64,000 bases of DNA from Nordella sp. HKS 07. GTDB lineage: Bacteria > Pseudomonadota > Alphaproteobacteria > Rhizobiales > Aestuariivirgaceae. Shown one piece after another: positions 16,593-25,218 of this stretch; position 1 is the first letter of the stretch; each line of letters starts with the position of its first letter. The notes beneath the pieces were generated by a model, which had not been told where the DNA came from, did no database searches, and was given only the letters and a program-made list of their open reading frames with translations. The stretch is taken from contig NZ_CP049258.1 of NCBI RefSeq assembly GCF_011046735.1, positions 2,002,001-2,066,000 on the forward strand, read 5' to 3'. The position numbers and the translations under genes were made by a program.

Positions 16593-18572
16593 ATGGTATC
16601 CAATCCTACCACGCTAGCCGACCCCATTTTTTCGGCACGGCTGCAAACCGAGATCAAGAAGCTGAATCTCTTTGAGCTCTTATGCTCCGCTGCCACCACG
16701 AAGCTGGTCGATCTGACTGCCATGGCCGCGCACCAAAGACCGGCTGTCGTCACCGTATTCGCGATCCTCAGCCACTTGCTGTGCCGATATGGGAACATCG
16801 ATGTTGCTGATCCTCGGAGTTGGGCGTCCGCATGGGAACGCCTGATCGGCCATGATGCCCTGCGTCTTACGGCATCGCATGACGAGGTTGCCTTCTTGCA
16901 GCCGCCTACCATCGAACCAACTTCACAACAATCCATCGAGGCAGCCGATCTGCTGCTTGCCAAGGTGGAGCATGAAGTCAAACAGACGTGGCGCACTACG
17001 GCTGAGCGCGGCCTGTTCGCAATCATGGGGAGTATGCTTCGCCCCAACGTCAAGGATCATCGCAGCTCCAGCCGTATCGGCCTGACCGCGGTTCTTACCA
17101 GCAACAATGGCGCACTCGGCGATGAAATCGCCCATCTCGCAGCTGCGTTTGATGCCCTCTTCGTTGGCCCCGCGGCGGATCACGCAACGAAGGATCATCT
17201 CGTCTGGCTGAGAATGTACTCGCCTAAGACCGCCCCCCTCAGTCTCGCCGATTTACCCTTACCTTTCCTCGATGTCGGCCGCGCGCAGAGACTAAGGGCG
17301 GTAGATAGGGACCTTTTCGAGGTCTGGGCCGTGCCGAACAATACCGCCAGGATCAACGCAGACGCCGACCCGTGGCTCGATGATCCCCACACACCCAAGG
17401 TGGTCACATCCAAAGATGCCAAGCGCTACAAATTGGCGAGAAAGCCTTTCGATTATCGTTTCGAACACGCGGTGCTGTTTGGTGCTCGTAGCGACAAGGA
17501 AGATGTCGTGCGACCCCGCATTCTCGACCTCGGGCAGTATCGGGTGGTACGGCTCTGTGCGCTTGGATCGGAACAGGGCAAGACGAAAGGGTACCGCGAG
17601 GCAACGTATGTCGCCGCACGTGGCAGCAGCTTGCTTTCGTTCGATGAGCCTTCCGAGGCAGATCGTCCGGCTCGCCTGTCGCGGCGAGCCTTGGAAACCA
17701 TTGAGACCGGACTAAAGATACTCAACAGATCGCTTATCGAACTATTCAAGGAAGCGGACGAGCCGAGTGATGTTGACTGGAACCGTATCGATACAGTCCG
17801 GCAGACGTTCCGATCAACCGTAGCTCCGCGCTCAATCCAATTTGTGTTCGACGCGCTATCGCGCGATGAGGACATCGCAATGGAGCAGCGGTCACTCGAT
17901 CAGCTCGTGGCCGAAGTCGTATTCGAGTGCTTCAAGCTTGCCGCTACCGCACTCGCCAATCCACTCAAACACGCGCGAGCCGAGGATAAGCTCATGACCG
18001 GCATTCGCTTTCAACTCAAGGGGGCCGCCATGAACGAGCAAAAAGTCCAACCTCTTCTTGCCCGCCAAACCTACGCAATTCTTTCAAAGATGATGCTTCA
18101 CCTCTCTCCCGATGACCGGGCACGGCTGAGAACCATGTCACTCAGCGACCCACCGCTTTCCTTCTGGAAACTGATGGCCCAGGTTCCTGCTGCACATACG
18201 GAGAACAAGCGCTGCCTTGAAGTTTGGCAAATTGTGTTGCGCACGGTCGGTCGCGTCTATCATGCATCGCGTCCGCTTGGACGCATTCTGCGGGAAACGG
18301 ATTTCCCAGAGCACCGTCTGAGCCGTTTTCTGGTCGCCACAGGGTCGTCACTTCCGGGCCTGCTCGACGAGTTGGCGCGGTGGCTCGTAAGTCACGAAGT
18401 GGATAAGGCTAATCTCGCGGACCTCGCAACGGTCGGGCTCGGCGATGCACTCGACGATCATGATGCGCGCGACTGGGCGCGACGAAGCATAGCTCTTCAA
18501 TATGTCGGTGCGCCCATTGTATCAAGCGTGCCCGCGCGGACAAGTGAAGCGACGGTCGGAGGAGAGGACTGA
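16593..18572 (+). CDS. Type I-E-like Cascade large subunit, apparent Cse1 (Cas8e)-Cse2 (Cas11) fusion
   Basis: A 659-residue protein opening the cas operon. Residues up to about 490 match the position and pattern of Cse1, with FLQPP near residue 106 and a helical bundle before 490. The last 170 residues look like Cse2: MMLHLSPDDRARLRTM, then LGRILRETDFPEHRLSRFL. E. coli Cse1 (about 500) plus Cse2 (about 160) sum to this length, and no separate cse2 exists. The usual N-terminal LLTEPWIPV strand and CxxC zinc pairs of Cse1 are not seen. Its TGA overlaps the ATG of cas7. In Cascade the large subunit recognises the PAM and recruits Cas3, and Cse2 forms the belly. The fusion is inferred from length and pattern. 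Confidence 0.72.
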   Translation: MVSNPTTLADPIFSARLQTEIKKLNLFELLCSAATTKLVDLTAMAAHQRPAVVTVFAILSHLLCRYGNIDVADPRSWASAWERLIGHDALRLTASHDEVAFLQPPTIEPTSQQSIEAADLLLAKVEHEVKQTWRTTAERGLFAIMGSMLRPNVKDHRSSSRIGLTAVLTSNNGALGDEIAHLAAAFDALFVGPAADHATKDHLVWLRMYSPKTAPLSLADLPLPFLDVGRAQRLRAVDRDLFEVWAVPNNTARINADADPWLDDPHTPKVVTSKDAKRYKLARKPFDYRFEHAVLFGARSDKEDVVRPRILDLGQYRVVRLCALGSEQGKTKGYREATYVAARGSSLLSFDEPSEADRPARLSRRALETIETGLKILNRSLIELFKEADEPSDVDWNRIDTVRQTFRSTVAPRSIQFVFDALSRDEDIAMEQRSLDQLVAEVVFECFKLAATALANPLKHARAEDKLMTGIRFQLKGAAMNEQKVQPLLARQTYAILSKMMLHLSPDDRARLRTMSLSDPPLSFWKLMAQVPAAHTENKRCLEVWQIVLRTVGRVYHASRPLGRILRETDFPEHRLSRFLVATGSSLPGLLDELARWLVSHEVDKANLADLATVGLGDALDDHDARDWARRSIALQYVGAPIVSSVPARTSEATVGGED

Positions 18573-19747
18573 TGTTCGTTCAAATACATACGCTGCGGGA
18601 TTACTCGACGGCATTGCCCAACAGAGGGCAGGATGGCCTCGCCAAGCGTACCGTCTATGGCGGCATCGAGCGCCAGCGTATCTCCTCGCAGAGCTTCAAA
18701 GCCGCGCTGCGCGACAGCAAGACATTGGTCCGGACTGCTCATGATGGTTCAACCGTAGACGACACACTTCGTGCGCTGGCGAATGGTTGTGGCATCGGCA
18801 TGAGCATACGCTCCGCTCTGATCGAGGAACGCATTGTGCTGCCCAAGCTCATGGAAAAGGGTTTCAGCGAAGAAGAGGCCAAGACCTGGGCCAATGCCAT
18901 CATGGGACTTTGGCGCAAGGCTGATGCTGCAGTCGCGTCCGACACCCCGCTCGTCGTCGGCGAGAAAGAAGTTGACGCGTTGGTGAGGGCCGCAACCCTT
19001 TTGAAAGTCGCGGGGACGGACACAAAGGAGTTCCGCAACATGATTGAGAAGCCTCAGGCACGAAACAAGGCTCCTGAGGCGGTCAGACAAGCAATAGAGA
19101 ATATGCGAGCCATCAAGGCAAACGCCGGTATGGACGGAGCATTATTTGGACGTTTCGCAACGGGAGTTGCAGTCGACAATGTGGACAGTGCTGTGCATGT
19201 CGCTCATCTCGTCACGGTGCATCCGCTGTTCAGCGTGACGGACTTTTTTTCCGTCCAGGACTTGCTGAAGACAGGCCAAGGCGAAGACCGGGGCGGCAGC
19301 CACATCAACACGGCCGAGCTGACCAGCGGCCTTTTCTATGGCTACGTCGTCGTTGATCTACGCCAGCTGGAGGAGAACTTCGCATCGCTTGACAGCGCTC
19401 AGCGCGGCGCGATTGTTGCATGGCTTATTCGTGCCGTGGCGCAAGTCGAGCCCGCTGCAAAACTTGGCTCGACTGCACCGTATTCCTGCCTGCGTGAACT
19501 AATGGTCGAGATCGGCAGGCGTCAGCCACGCAGCCTCATCGGTGCATTTGAGAACCCAGTAGATCGAACCTCCGAACGTTCGCTGTCGGAAGAAGCTCGT
19601 GCCCGGCTCATTGCCCATGCGGCGGAAATGGACGCCCTCACCGGAAAATCCGGTTGGCGGGTTCTGCTTCGCGAGCACACAGGAGGTACCCTCCCCGCTG
19701 TGGAGGCGCTGAGCGATGCAGCCGCTAAGTACCTACGGGCCGCGTAG
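18572..19747 (+). CDS. cas7e: Cas7e (Cse4/CasC), Cascade backbone subunit
   Basis: A 391-residue RNA-binding protein whose copies coat the crRNA. Family marks: MFVQIHTLRDYS at the start, VYGGIERQRISSQSFKAALR at about residues 28-47, MDGALFGRF, NVDSAVHVAHLVTVHPL, and HINTAELTSGLFYGYVVVD. These match E. coli CasC closely in order. It is translationally coupled to the preceding gene by TGATG and followed 16 bases later by cas5. Assignment to subtype I-E rests mainly on this protein and on Cas5e and Cas6e. Confidence 0.92.
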   Translation: MFVQIHTLRDYSTALPNRGQDGLAKRTVYGGIERQRISSQSFKAALRDSKTLVRTAHDGSTVDDTLRALANGCGIGMSIRSALIEERIVLPKLMEKGFSEEEAKTWANAIMGLWRKADAAVASDTPLVVGEKEVDALVRAATLLKVAGTDTKEFRNMIEKPQARNKAPEAVRQAIENMRAIKANAGMDGALFGRFATGVAVDNVDSAVHVAHLVTVHPLFSVTDFFSVQDLLKTGQGEDRGGSHINTAELTSGLFYGYVVVDLRQLEENFASLDSAQRGAIVAWLIRAVAQVEPAAKLGSTAPYSCLRELMVEIGRRQPRSLIGAFENPVDRTSERSLSEEARARLIAHAAEMDALTGKSGWRVLLREHTGGTLPAVEALSDAAAKYLRAA

Positions 19748-19763
19748 AGCTAATTGGTGAGCC

Positions 19764-20468
19764 ATGTCTTTCTTCACCATTCGGTTCAAGGGGCCACTCG
19801 CAGCCCTACAAGGACCGCGGATCGATGGTGAGCCGCAAACACTACCCATTCCAACGCCATCGCTCATCACCGGAATGATTGGAGCAGCGCTCGGTATTTC
19901 ACGCGCGGAGGCCGAGCGGCTACAGGCCCTTCAGGACGGGATGCGCCTTGCCTGTGTAGTTCACAAACCGGGCGTTGAAGTGATCGACTATCAGATAGCG
20001 GACCTTTCAAAACCATATCTCGTTGGACCCATGTGGTCGTCCGGGGCGAGGATCGTGGAGCGCGAGGGATCGCAGATCACGGGTCTGAGGCAGCAATGGA
20101 AGCCCTACCTGGCCGACGTTGATATGACGCTCGTCGTGGAGCTTGATCCCAGCGCCCCCAACACAGCCGAGGAGATCATTGCGGCCTTCCACGAGCCAGC
20201 GCGCCCGTTATTTCTCGGGCGATCCTCTTGCCCGCCGGACGTGGCCCTTGCAGGTGCAATCATCGAGGCGGCCGGTCTCGAAGATGCAGTCAATAAGGTC
20301 GCCTCCGAACGCTCGTCGGCGCTCATCTATCTGCCAGCCGGTTGCACCCAGCCCCAATGGGGAGACTTGCCAGTTTCAATTCCCGGAAGGCGGGATTGGC
20401 CCGCGAACCGTCATTCAGGCAGCGAACTGTACGTGTGTCGCCAGCCTGCCGCTGTCGAGCCAGGGTGA
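19764..20468 (+). CDS. cas5e: Cas5e (CasD), Cascade subunit binding the crRNA 5' handle
   Basis: A 234-residue RAMP protein. The N-terminus FTIRFKGPLAALQGPRIDGE and the later PLFLGRSSCPPDVAL are the family marks of type I-E Cas5. It caps the 5' handle of crRNA next to the large subunit. The gene starts 16 bases after cas7 and ends five bases before the cas6e start, so it lies inside one operon. The C-terminal tail (RQPAAVEPG) is not distinctive. Confidence 0.88.
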   Translation: MSFFTIRFKGPLAALQGPRIDGEPQTLPIPTPSLITGMIGAALGISRAEAERLQALQDGMRLACVVHKPGVEVIDYQIADLSKPYLVGPMWSSGARIVEREGSQITGLRQQWKPYLADVDMTLVVELDPSAPNTAEEIIAAFHEPARPLFLGRSSCPPDVALAGAIIEAAGLEDAVNKVASERSSALIYLPAGCTQPQWGDLPVSIPGRRDWPANRHSGSELYVCRQPAAVEPG

Positions 20469-20473
20469 ACGCG

Positions 20474-21175
20474 ATGTATCTCATCCAGCTCACGCTCGAC
20501 ATCACCAAGTCCGCGCGTCATCTGAGTTCGTTCATAGGGTCGCGTGCTCTGGAGGACGATAGCCTGCTCATCAAGACAGTTCTCACCGAAACTTTCAGCG
20601 GTGCCTTGGTGAGGCCTTGGGCGGTACATTCACGGCACGGCCCTCTGCTCACAATAGTTGGGTACTCTGATGAGGGTGCCGAGGCGCTGAACGCGCGTCG
20701 TGCCCTTGCCTTACCGTCGCTGCAAGCTGCGGTGGGTGAAGCTCTCAGCGTCGAGATGCCTCCGCTCAAAGACGGCGATGCATTCCGTTTCAACGTTCGT
20801 TTGATCCCAACTGTGCGTATCACGCCGACTGGCAAGCGACGACACGGCGAGCGCGATGCCTTTCTTGTCGCGGCGGAAGCGACCGGACCCGATGGTGGCT
20901 TGGCTCGCGGTCTAGTCTACGAGCGGTACCTGAAGAGCAAGTTGGGCGGAGCTGACGTTACATCGTGCCGACTTGACGGCTTTCGGTTGGTACGGTTCAC
21001 ACGCCCAAAGAAGGACGGCCGAGCCCAAATAACCATGCCCGAAGCCATCCTCACTGGAACGCTGAAAGTAACCGACGCCACCACTTGTACCAGCTGCATC
21101 CGAGCGGGCATTGGGCGGCAGCGGGTCTATGGCTACGGCATGGTTCGCCTGCAACCGGTCAAGTTGGGCGGTTAG
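20474..21175 (+). CDS. cas6e: Cas6e (CasE), crRNA-processing endoribonuclease
   Basis: A protein of about 233 residues starting MYLIQLTLDITKSARHLSSF. His16 sits where the catalytic histidine of Cas6e family enzymes is expected (E. coli His20). The conserved C-terminal CIRAGIGRQRVYGYGMVRLQ is the glycine-rich region. It cuts repeat hairpins of the precursor transcript. The start at 20474 follows the cas5e stop by five bases; longer in-frame starts would lie inside cas5e. The array begins 58 bases after its stop. Confidence 0.88.
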   Translation: MYLIQLTLDITKSARHLSSFIGSRALEDDSLLIKTVLTETFSGALVRPWAVHSRHGPLLTIVGYSDEGAEALNARRALALPSLQAAVGEALSVEMPPLKDGDAFRFNVRLIPTVRITPTGKRRHGERDAFLVAAEATGPDGGLARGLVYERYLKSKLGGADVTSCRLDGFRLVRFTRPKKDGRAQITMPEAILTGTLKVTDATTCTSCIRAGIGRQRVYGYGMVRLQPVKLGG

Positions 21176-21233
21176 TCGGTACCGTGATGCTATCCTCGCT
21201 AAATCATTTGATTGCAGATAGTTACGTACAAGG

Positions 21234-22050
21234 GTTTCTTCCCCGTACGCGGGGATGGACCCGACCTCGAGCTGTTCGAAGTGGAGCGCCACGCGTTTCT
21301 TCCCCGTACACGGGGGTGGACCGGAGCAGGATGTGGTGGTGCGCGAGGGGCTGCTGTTTCTTCCCCGTACGCGGGGGTGGACCGTCGCCCGATCTCGACA
21401 GCCGCATTGCCGACGTGTTTCTTCCCCGTACGCGGGGGTGGACTCCGCTATCGTCGATTTTTCGAAGAGCACGATTAGTTTCTTCCCGGTACGCGGGGGT
21501 GGACCGTATCCTCACATCACCGAGAAGGACACCGGCCAGTTTCTTCCCCGTAGGCGGGGGTGGACCCTATTGGCATGCACTGCCGATGTACGCCCAGGCG
21601 TTTCTTCCCCGTACGCGGGGGTGGACCCGGCGACGACGGGGTGCGGACCTATGACGGCTCGTTTCTTCCCCGTACACGGGGGTGGACCGGAAACCGCCTA
21701 CCAGACGGCGAAGACCGGCGAGTTTCTTCCCCGTACGCGGGGGTGGACCCATGGTGCCCATCGGCGGCGAGCGCATGAACACGTTTCTTCCCCGTACGCG
21801 GGGGTGGACCATACATGGGCGCCGACGTTGTCTATGACGGTGGGTTTCTTCCCCGTACGCGGGGGTGGACCAACATGGAACGGCATCAATGTGGTCTGCA
21901 TCTCGTCTCTTCCCGTGCGCGGGGGTGGACCGTGGGTGCTCTGCCAGATAGGTTATTGTGAAACGTCTCTTCCCCGTGCGTAGGTGGACCGAGCGGGCAA
22001 ACAGCCGCGCTGACTTAACGATGGTCTCTTCAACTGCGCAGAGGTGGACA
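21234..22050 (+). CRISPR. CRISPR array, 14 repeats of about 28 bases with 33-base spacers
   Basis: Repeat starts are 21234, 21295, 21356, 21417, 21478, 21539, 21600, 21661, 21722, 21783, 21844, 21905, 21965 and 22024. The consensus begins GTTTCTTCCCCGTACGC and ends GGGGGTGGACC; CCCCGTACGCGGGG forms the hairpin cut by Cas6e, as in type I-E repeats. The period is exactly 61 for the first eleven. The last three repeats are 26-27 bases and degenerate (the last reads GTCTCTTCAACTGCG then CAGAGGTGGACA), so the right end is the old, trailing end. Several inner repeats also carry single changes. The thirteen spacers differ from one another. Confidence 0.97.
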
Positions 22051-22082
22051 ATTGTCTCCTGCTCGTCGCTGTCACCTAAGGA

Positions 22083-24446
22083 ATGCATCAGCTGATTGAA
22101 CCGTGGGCCAAGATCAATCCGCAAGGCGAAACCCGTTCCGTCTTTGAACACTCCTTGGACGTGGCTCTCACCATCCATGCTATCCTTGACCGTGAAATCG
22201 AGCGCCGACGCCTGTCGTCAGCTTTCAACGTCAAACTGACTGATGTGCACTTGGCGCGGCTTGCGGTCCTCGGTGGCCTGCACGACTTTGGCAAATGCCT
22301 GAAAGGTTTTCAGGACAAGCTCGGCTCCCTATCCGCGTTAGGACCTGGCCATGTAGCCGAAGCACTGGCAGTCCTCGTATCAGTGCGTGAAACGCGAGAT
22401 GCGGTTGGGACAGCCCTGCTTCGCGAGTGGTTCGGGGAGCCCACCAATCCAATCTATGTATCAGTCTGTCATCACGGCGAACCGGTAGGCGAGGACCGCT
22501 TCCGTCGACACCTCGCCATCGTCCGCGAACTTCTCCAGACCACACGCTACGGACATGATCCGGTCACGGAAATAACCCGGCTCAGGGACCGCCTCCTCGC
22601 TGCATTCCCTCAAGCGCTCTCCGGGGCGGAGCAATTGACGTTCGCGCCTGCGGCCCAGCACTTGTTTGCAGGCATCCTAATGACCGCAGACTGGATGGCG
22701 TCCGGCTTTGCCTTCGATCCGGGTGGCAGGCGGGAGCTTGCCGAGGAGCTCCTTGATCGGACCGGCTGGTCCGGCTGGCACAGCGGCGCTACGCCGCGAG
22801 CACTTCTGGGTGGCTGGGAACCTACGGCGGCTCAGGCTGCGGTTGAAACAATCCCGCTTCAGAACCTGGTGATCATCGAAGCGCCTACCGGGACTGGCAA
22901 AACCGAAGCCGCCCTGATCTGGGCAAGCCGTCTCGTCTTGGACGATCTTGTCGACGGCCTCTATTTTGCGGTTCCGACGCGTTCTGCCGCTACAGAGCTC
23001 CACGCCCGGATCGGCCGGGTGATGACCGGACAGCATCCTGCATTGAGGGGGAAGATCGTCCGCGCTGTGCCAGGCATGTTGGATGTTGAGGATGCTCGCC
23101 CGGACTATCCACCAGAGACTTGGGCAGTGGCCGCACCCAAGCGGGTCTTTGCCGCACCAATCGCCATTGGAACCATTGATCAGGCCCTCCTTTCAATCAT
23201 TCGCAACCGCCATGCATGGCTGCGCGCCGCGCTGCTCTCCCGCCATCTTCTGATCATTGATGAAGTCCACGCCAGCGACCCCTACATGGCCGCGCTGACC
23301 AACGCCTTGGTTCGTCGGCATCTGAACCTTGGGGGGCATGTGCTTGCCATGTCGGCGACGCTGGGAGAGACAGCGCTGGCGCAATTGCAGGACCGAAGGC
23401 GAAAGTCTTTCGAGGACGCGCAACGCGTTTCCTACCCTGTAGTAAGAACGCCAAGCGGCGACACGGTTCTCACCAACACGCAAAGGCGTGCGATAGATAT
23501 TGGGCTTGTGCCGCACCATGAGGCTCGCGCCAGTGCGGTTGAAGCTGCGCGCGATGGACATGCTGTCCTGCTAATACGTAGTACAGTAAAAGATGCGATT
23601 GCCGACTACCTTGCCGTTTCCGCTGAGGTCGAAGCGTTGCTCCATCACAGTCGTTACGCGCTCGCAGATCGGTCTTGGTTGGATCGCTGCCTTCTCGGCA
23701 TTTTCGGTCCAAAAGCACAGCGGCGTGGCATCGTCGCGGTGACGACGCAAACGGCAGAGCAGTCGCTCGACATCGACGCCGACCTTCTCATCACCGACAG
23801 CTGCCCGGCCGACGTTCTGCTCCAGCGCCTTGGCCGATTGCATCGCCACCGGCATGGATCACGACCGCGAGCTTGGATAATCGACCCAGGTCCCCTGACC
23901 GAGTTTGTCGCTGAGAACGGAAAACCTATTGGCCGTGACGGACAGGGCTGGCCGTGGGTCTATCAGAACATCTTGAGTGTAGGAGAAACGCTGGATTGGG
24001 TTCGCGTACATGGCCAGATTGTGGTCCCGGATCACAGTAGGGCACTGGTCGAGTGCGCCACGCATGCGGATCACCTACGCGAGGTGGCCGATCAGACGGG
24101 AAGCAAATGGCAAGTTCTCTGGCAACGCCTCTACGAGCGGGGCCGCATCGACACCCAACTTGCTGAGGCGGGTCTCGTCGACTGGGCGAGGCCGTACCGG
24201 GAAGCTACTGTCGATGTCCGTTACGCAACTAGGCTTGGCGAAGGCTCCATAACGGTCGCGACGCCGGGGCTTGTTTCGCCATTTACCGGTGAGCCGATAG
24301 CTGCCTTGCCGATCCCAGGCACTTGGCTGAGTGGCATCGATTTTGGGGAGCAAGTTGAAGCGACCGTGAGCGGCAATACAATCACCTTGGAGGGCCGCTC
24401 CTTCACCTACACAGAATTGGGTGTGCAGAAGAGCCAATCTCGTTGA
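22083..24446 (+). CDS. cas3: Cas3, CRISPR-associated helicase/nuclease with HD domain
   Basis: A 787-residue effector that degrades DNA bound by Cascade. The HD nuclease motifs are complete: EHSLDV (His23), LHDFGK (His67-Asp68), GPGHVAEAL, VCHHGEP. Helicase motifs follow: APTGTGKTEA (about residue 262), LIIDEVHASDPYM (about 391), SATLGETA, and QRLGRLHRHRHG (about 580). It lies downstream of the array, not before cse1 as in most I-E loci, and starts 33 bases after the last degenerate repeat. TAAGGA abuts the ATG, an unusually short spacing, and TAA is an in-frame stop that rules out a longer start. Confidence 0.93.
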   Translation: MHQLIEPWAKINPQGETRSVFEHSLDVALTIHAILDREIERRRLSSAFNVKLTDVHLARLAVLGGLHDFGKCLKGFQDKLGSLSALGPGHVAEALAVLVSVRETRDAVGTALLREWFGEPTNPIYVSVCHHGEPVGEDRFRRHLAIVRELLQTTRYGHDPVTEITRLRDRLLAAFPQALSGAEQLTFAPAAQHLFAGILMTADWMASGFAFDPGGRRELAEELLDRTGWSGWHSGATPRALLGGWEPTAAQAAVETIPLQNLVIIEAPTGTGKTEAALIWASRLVLDDLVDGLYFAVPTRSAATELHARIGRVMTGQHPALRGKIVRAVPGMLDVEDARPDYPPETWAVAAPKRVFAAPIAIGTIDQALLSIIRNRHAWLRAALLSRHLLIIDEVHASDPYMAALTNALVRRHLNLGGHVLAMSATLGETALAQLQDRRRKSFEDAQRVSYPVVRTPSGDTVLTNTQRRAIDIGLVPHHEARASAVEAARDGHAVLLIRSTVKDAIADYLAVSAEVEALLHHSRYALADRSWLDRCLLGIFGPKAQRRGIVAVTTQTAEQSLDIDADLLITDSCPADVLLQRLGRLHRHRHGSRPRAWIIDPGPLTEFVAENGKPIGRDGQGWPWVYQNILSVGETLDWVRVHGQIVVPDHSRALVECATHADHLREVADQTGSKWQVLWQRLYERGRIDTQLAEAGLVDWARPYREATVDVRYATRLGEGSITVATPGLVSPFTGEPIAALPIPGTWLSGIDFGEQVEATVSGNTITLEGRSFTYTELGVQKSQSR

Positions 24447-24449
24447 GTT

Positions 24450-24647
24450 CTGGTGTTATCCGACCGCTTGGAAGTGCCACCTCATGTCGCAGATCGTATT
24501 TTGAACCATCAGACTGGCATGATTGCCGGCGTAGCTGCCGTTTATCAACGGCATGAGTTCGTTGAAGAGCGGAAATAAGCACTAAACAGGTGGGCCGCGC
24601 ATATTCAGTTGCTTACCGTCGATCCAATCGCTTCACGCGCTGCATGA
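24450..24647 (+). pseudogene. C-terminal remnant of a phage-type tyrosine integrase
   Basis: Translation directly after cas3 gives LEVPPHVADRILNHQTG, AAVYQRHEFVEERK, a stop (TAA), then ALNRWAAHIQLL. This is the C-terminal block of phage integrases (LNH, with the catalytic-tyrosine region VYQRHEF). Only about 65 codons are left, with an in-frame stop. It marks the right edge of the CRISPR-bearing segment as former integrative DNA. Confidence 0.72.
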
Positions 24648-24981
24648 TCCTTAATTGTGGAATTGATTGCAGAAGGATCGGGAAATGCGAGCAATGGCGA
24701 CAACTGATCCAAAGGGGCAAGGGAAACTCAATCCAGTTCTGCGAATGAATTTGCGAGAGCTCAAACATGGGCAAACTCGGATATCACGAATAAATTTGCG
24801 AGGGTGGGGCCTAGGGGTACGGGGGTGTCCGGCACCAGCGAACCCCCCACCCCCCGCGCGGACTGAGGCATGCCTCGAATTGTCTCGCCAAAATCCAGCG
24901 CCAGAAACAAAGGAGCTTACTTTTGCGCGCCCAATTGGCGCAATATTGCAACAAGTCTCGGTACCGCTTGAACCGAGGTGA

Positions 24982-25018
24982 ATATGGTTGTTATCACGGT
25001 GATAACAGCCATACAGGC
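24982..25018. repeat. 37-base hairpin element, copy 1
   Basis: Begins ATATGG and ends CCATACAGGC; the 21-base core TTGTTATCACGG and TGATAACAG is a near-perfect palindrome. It has the same length and outer arms as six other copies in the window, with a different core. It lies about 200 bases upstream of the intact serine recombinase gene. Confidence 0.75.
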
Positions 25019-25169
25019 GATGCATGCTACAGCACATCGAGGAGAAACAAACTATGTCCAGCGCGATCACCTGCGCGCTCTGACCGGGGGTGACGGGTGT
25101 ACAGAAAACCCTCTGCAGTCCGCCCAGCTCCGCCCGCAATTTCATTGAGCTTTTCCCCCCGCTTTGCCT

Positions 25170-25197
25170 GGTACCGAAATCAGTTGATTCCGGTACC
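25170..25197. promoter_or_regulatory. Near-palindrome upstream of serine recombinase, possible res site or operator
   Basis: The sequence opens GGTACCGAAATCA and closes TGATTCCGGTACC, almost perfectly self-complementary over 28 bases. It ends 21 bases before the ATG of the recombinase. Serine recombinases often bind sites next to their own gene, which serve for recombination and repression. The role here is inferred from position only. Confidence 0.45.
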
Positions 25198-25218
25198 CGT
25201 CTAGGATACCATTCCTGC

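Larger units (their letters stand above)
24648..25218. other. Non-coding stretch rich in palindromes before the serine recombinase
   Basis: No gene is supported here. It contains a short direct repeat (CGAATGAATTTGCGAG and CGAATAAATTTGCGAG, near 24743 and 24788), an inverted repeat CTCGGT/ACCGAG at 24958-24978, a copy of the 37-base hairpin element (24982-25018), and a 28-base near-palindrome at 25170-25197 ending 21 bases before the recombinase start. Confidence 0.6.

Noticed and set aside
16426-16602. Minus-strand frame ending TGPAQKVVMG
   Set aside because: It reads like the end of a real protein but has no start and no family I recognise, and it overlaps the first cas gene. It is mentioned in the intergenic entry only.
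21085-21983. Protein-like frames with repeating SSPYAGVD or FFPVRGGGP motifs
   Set aside because: These are translations of the CRISPR repeats, not a repeat protein.
24667-24981. 104-codon plus-strand frame
   Set aside because: Low complexity (proline run), no family and no ribosome binding site; it overlaps direct repeats in non-coding DNA.
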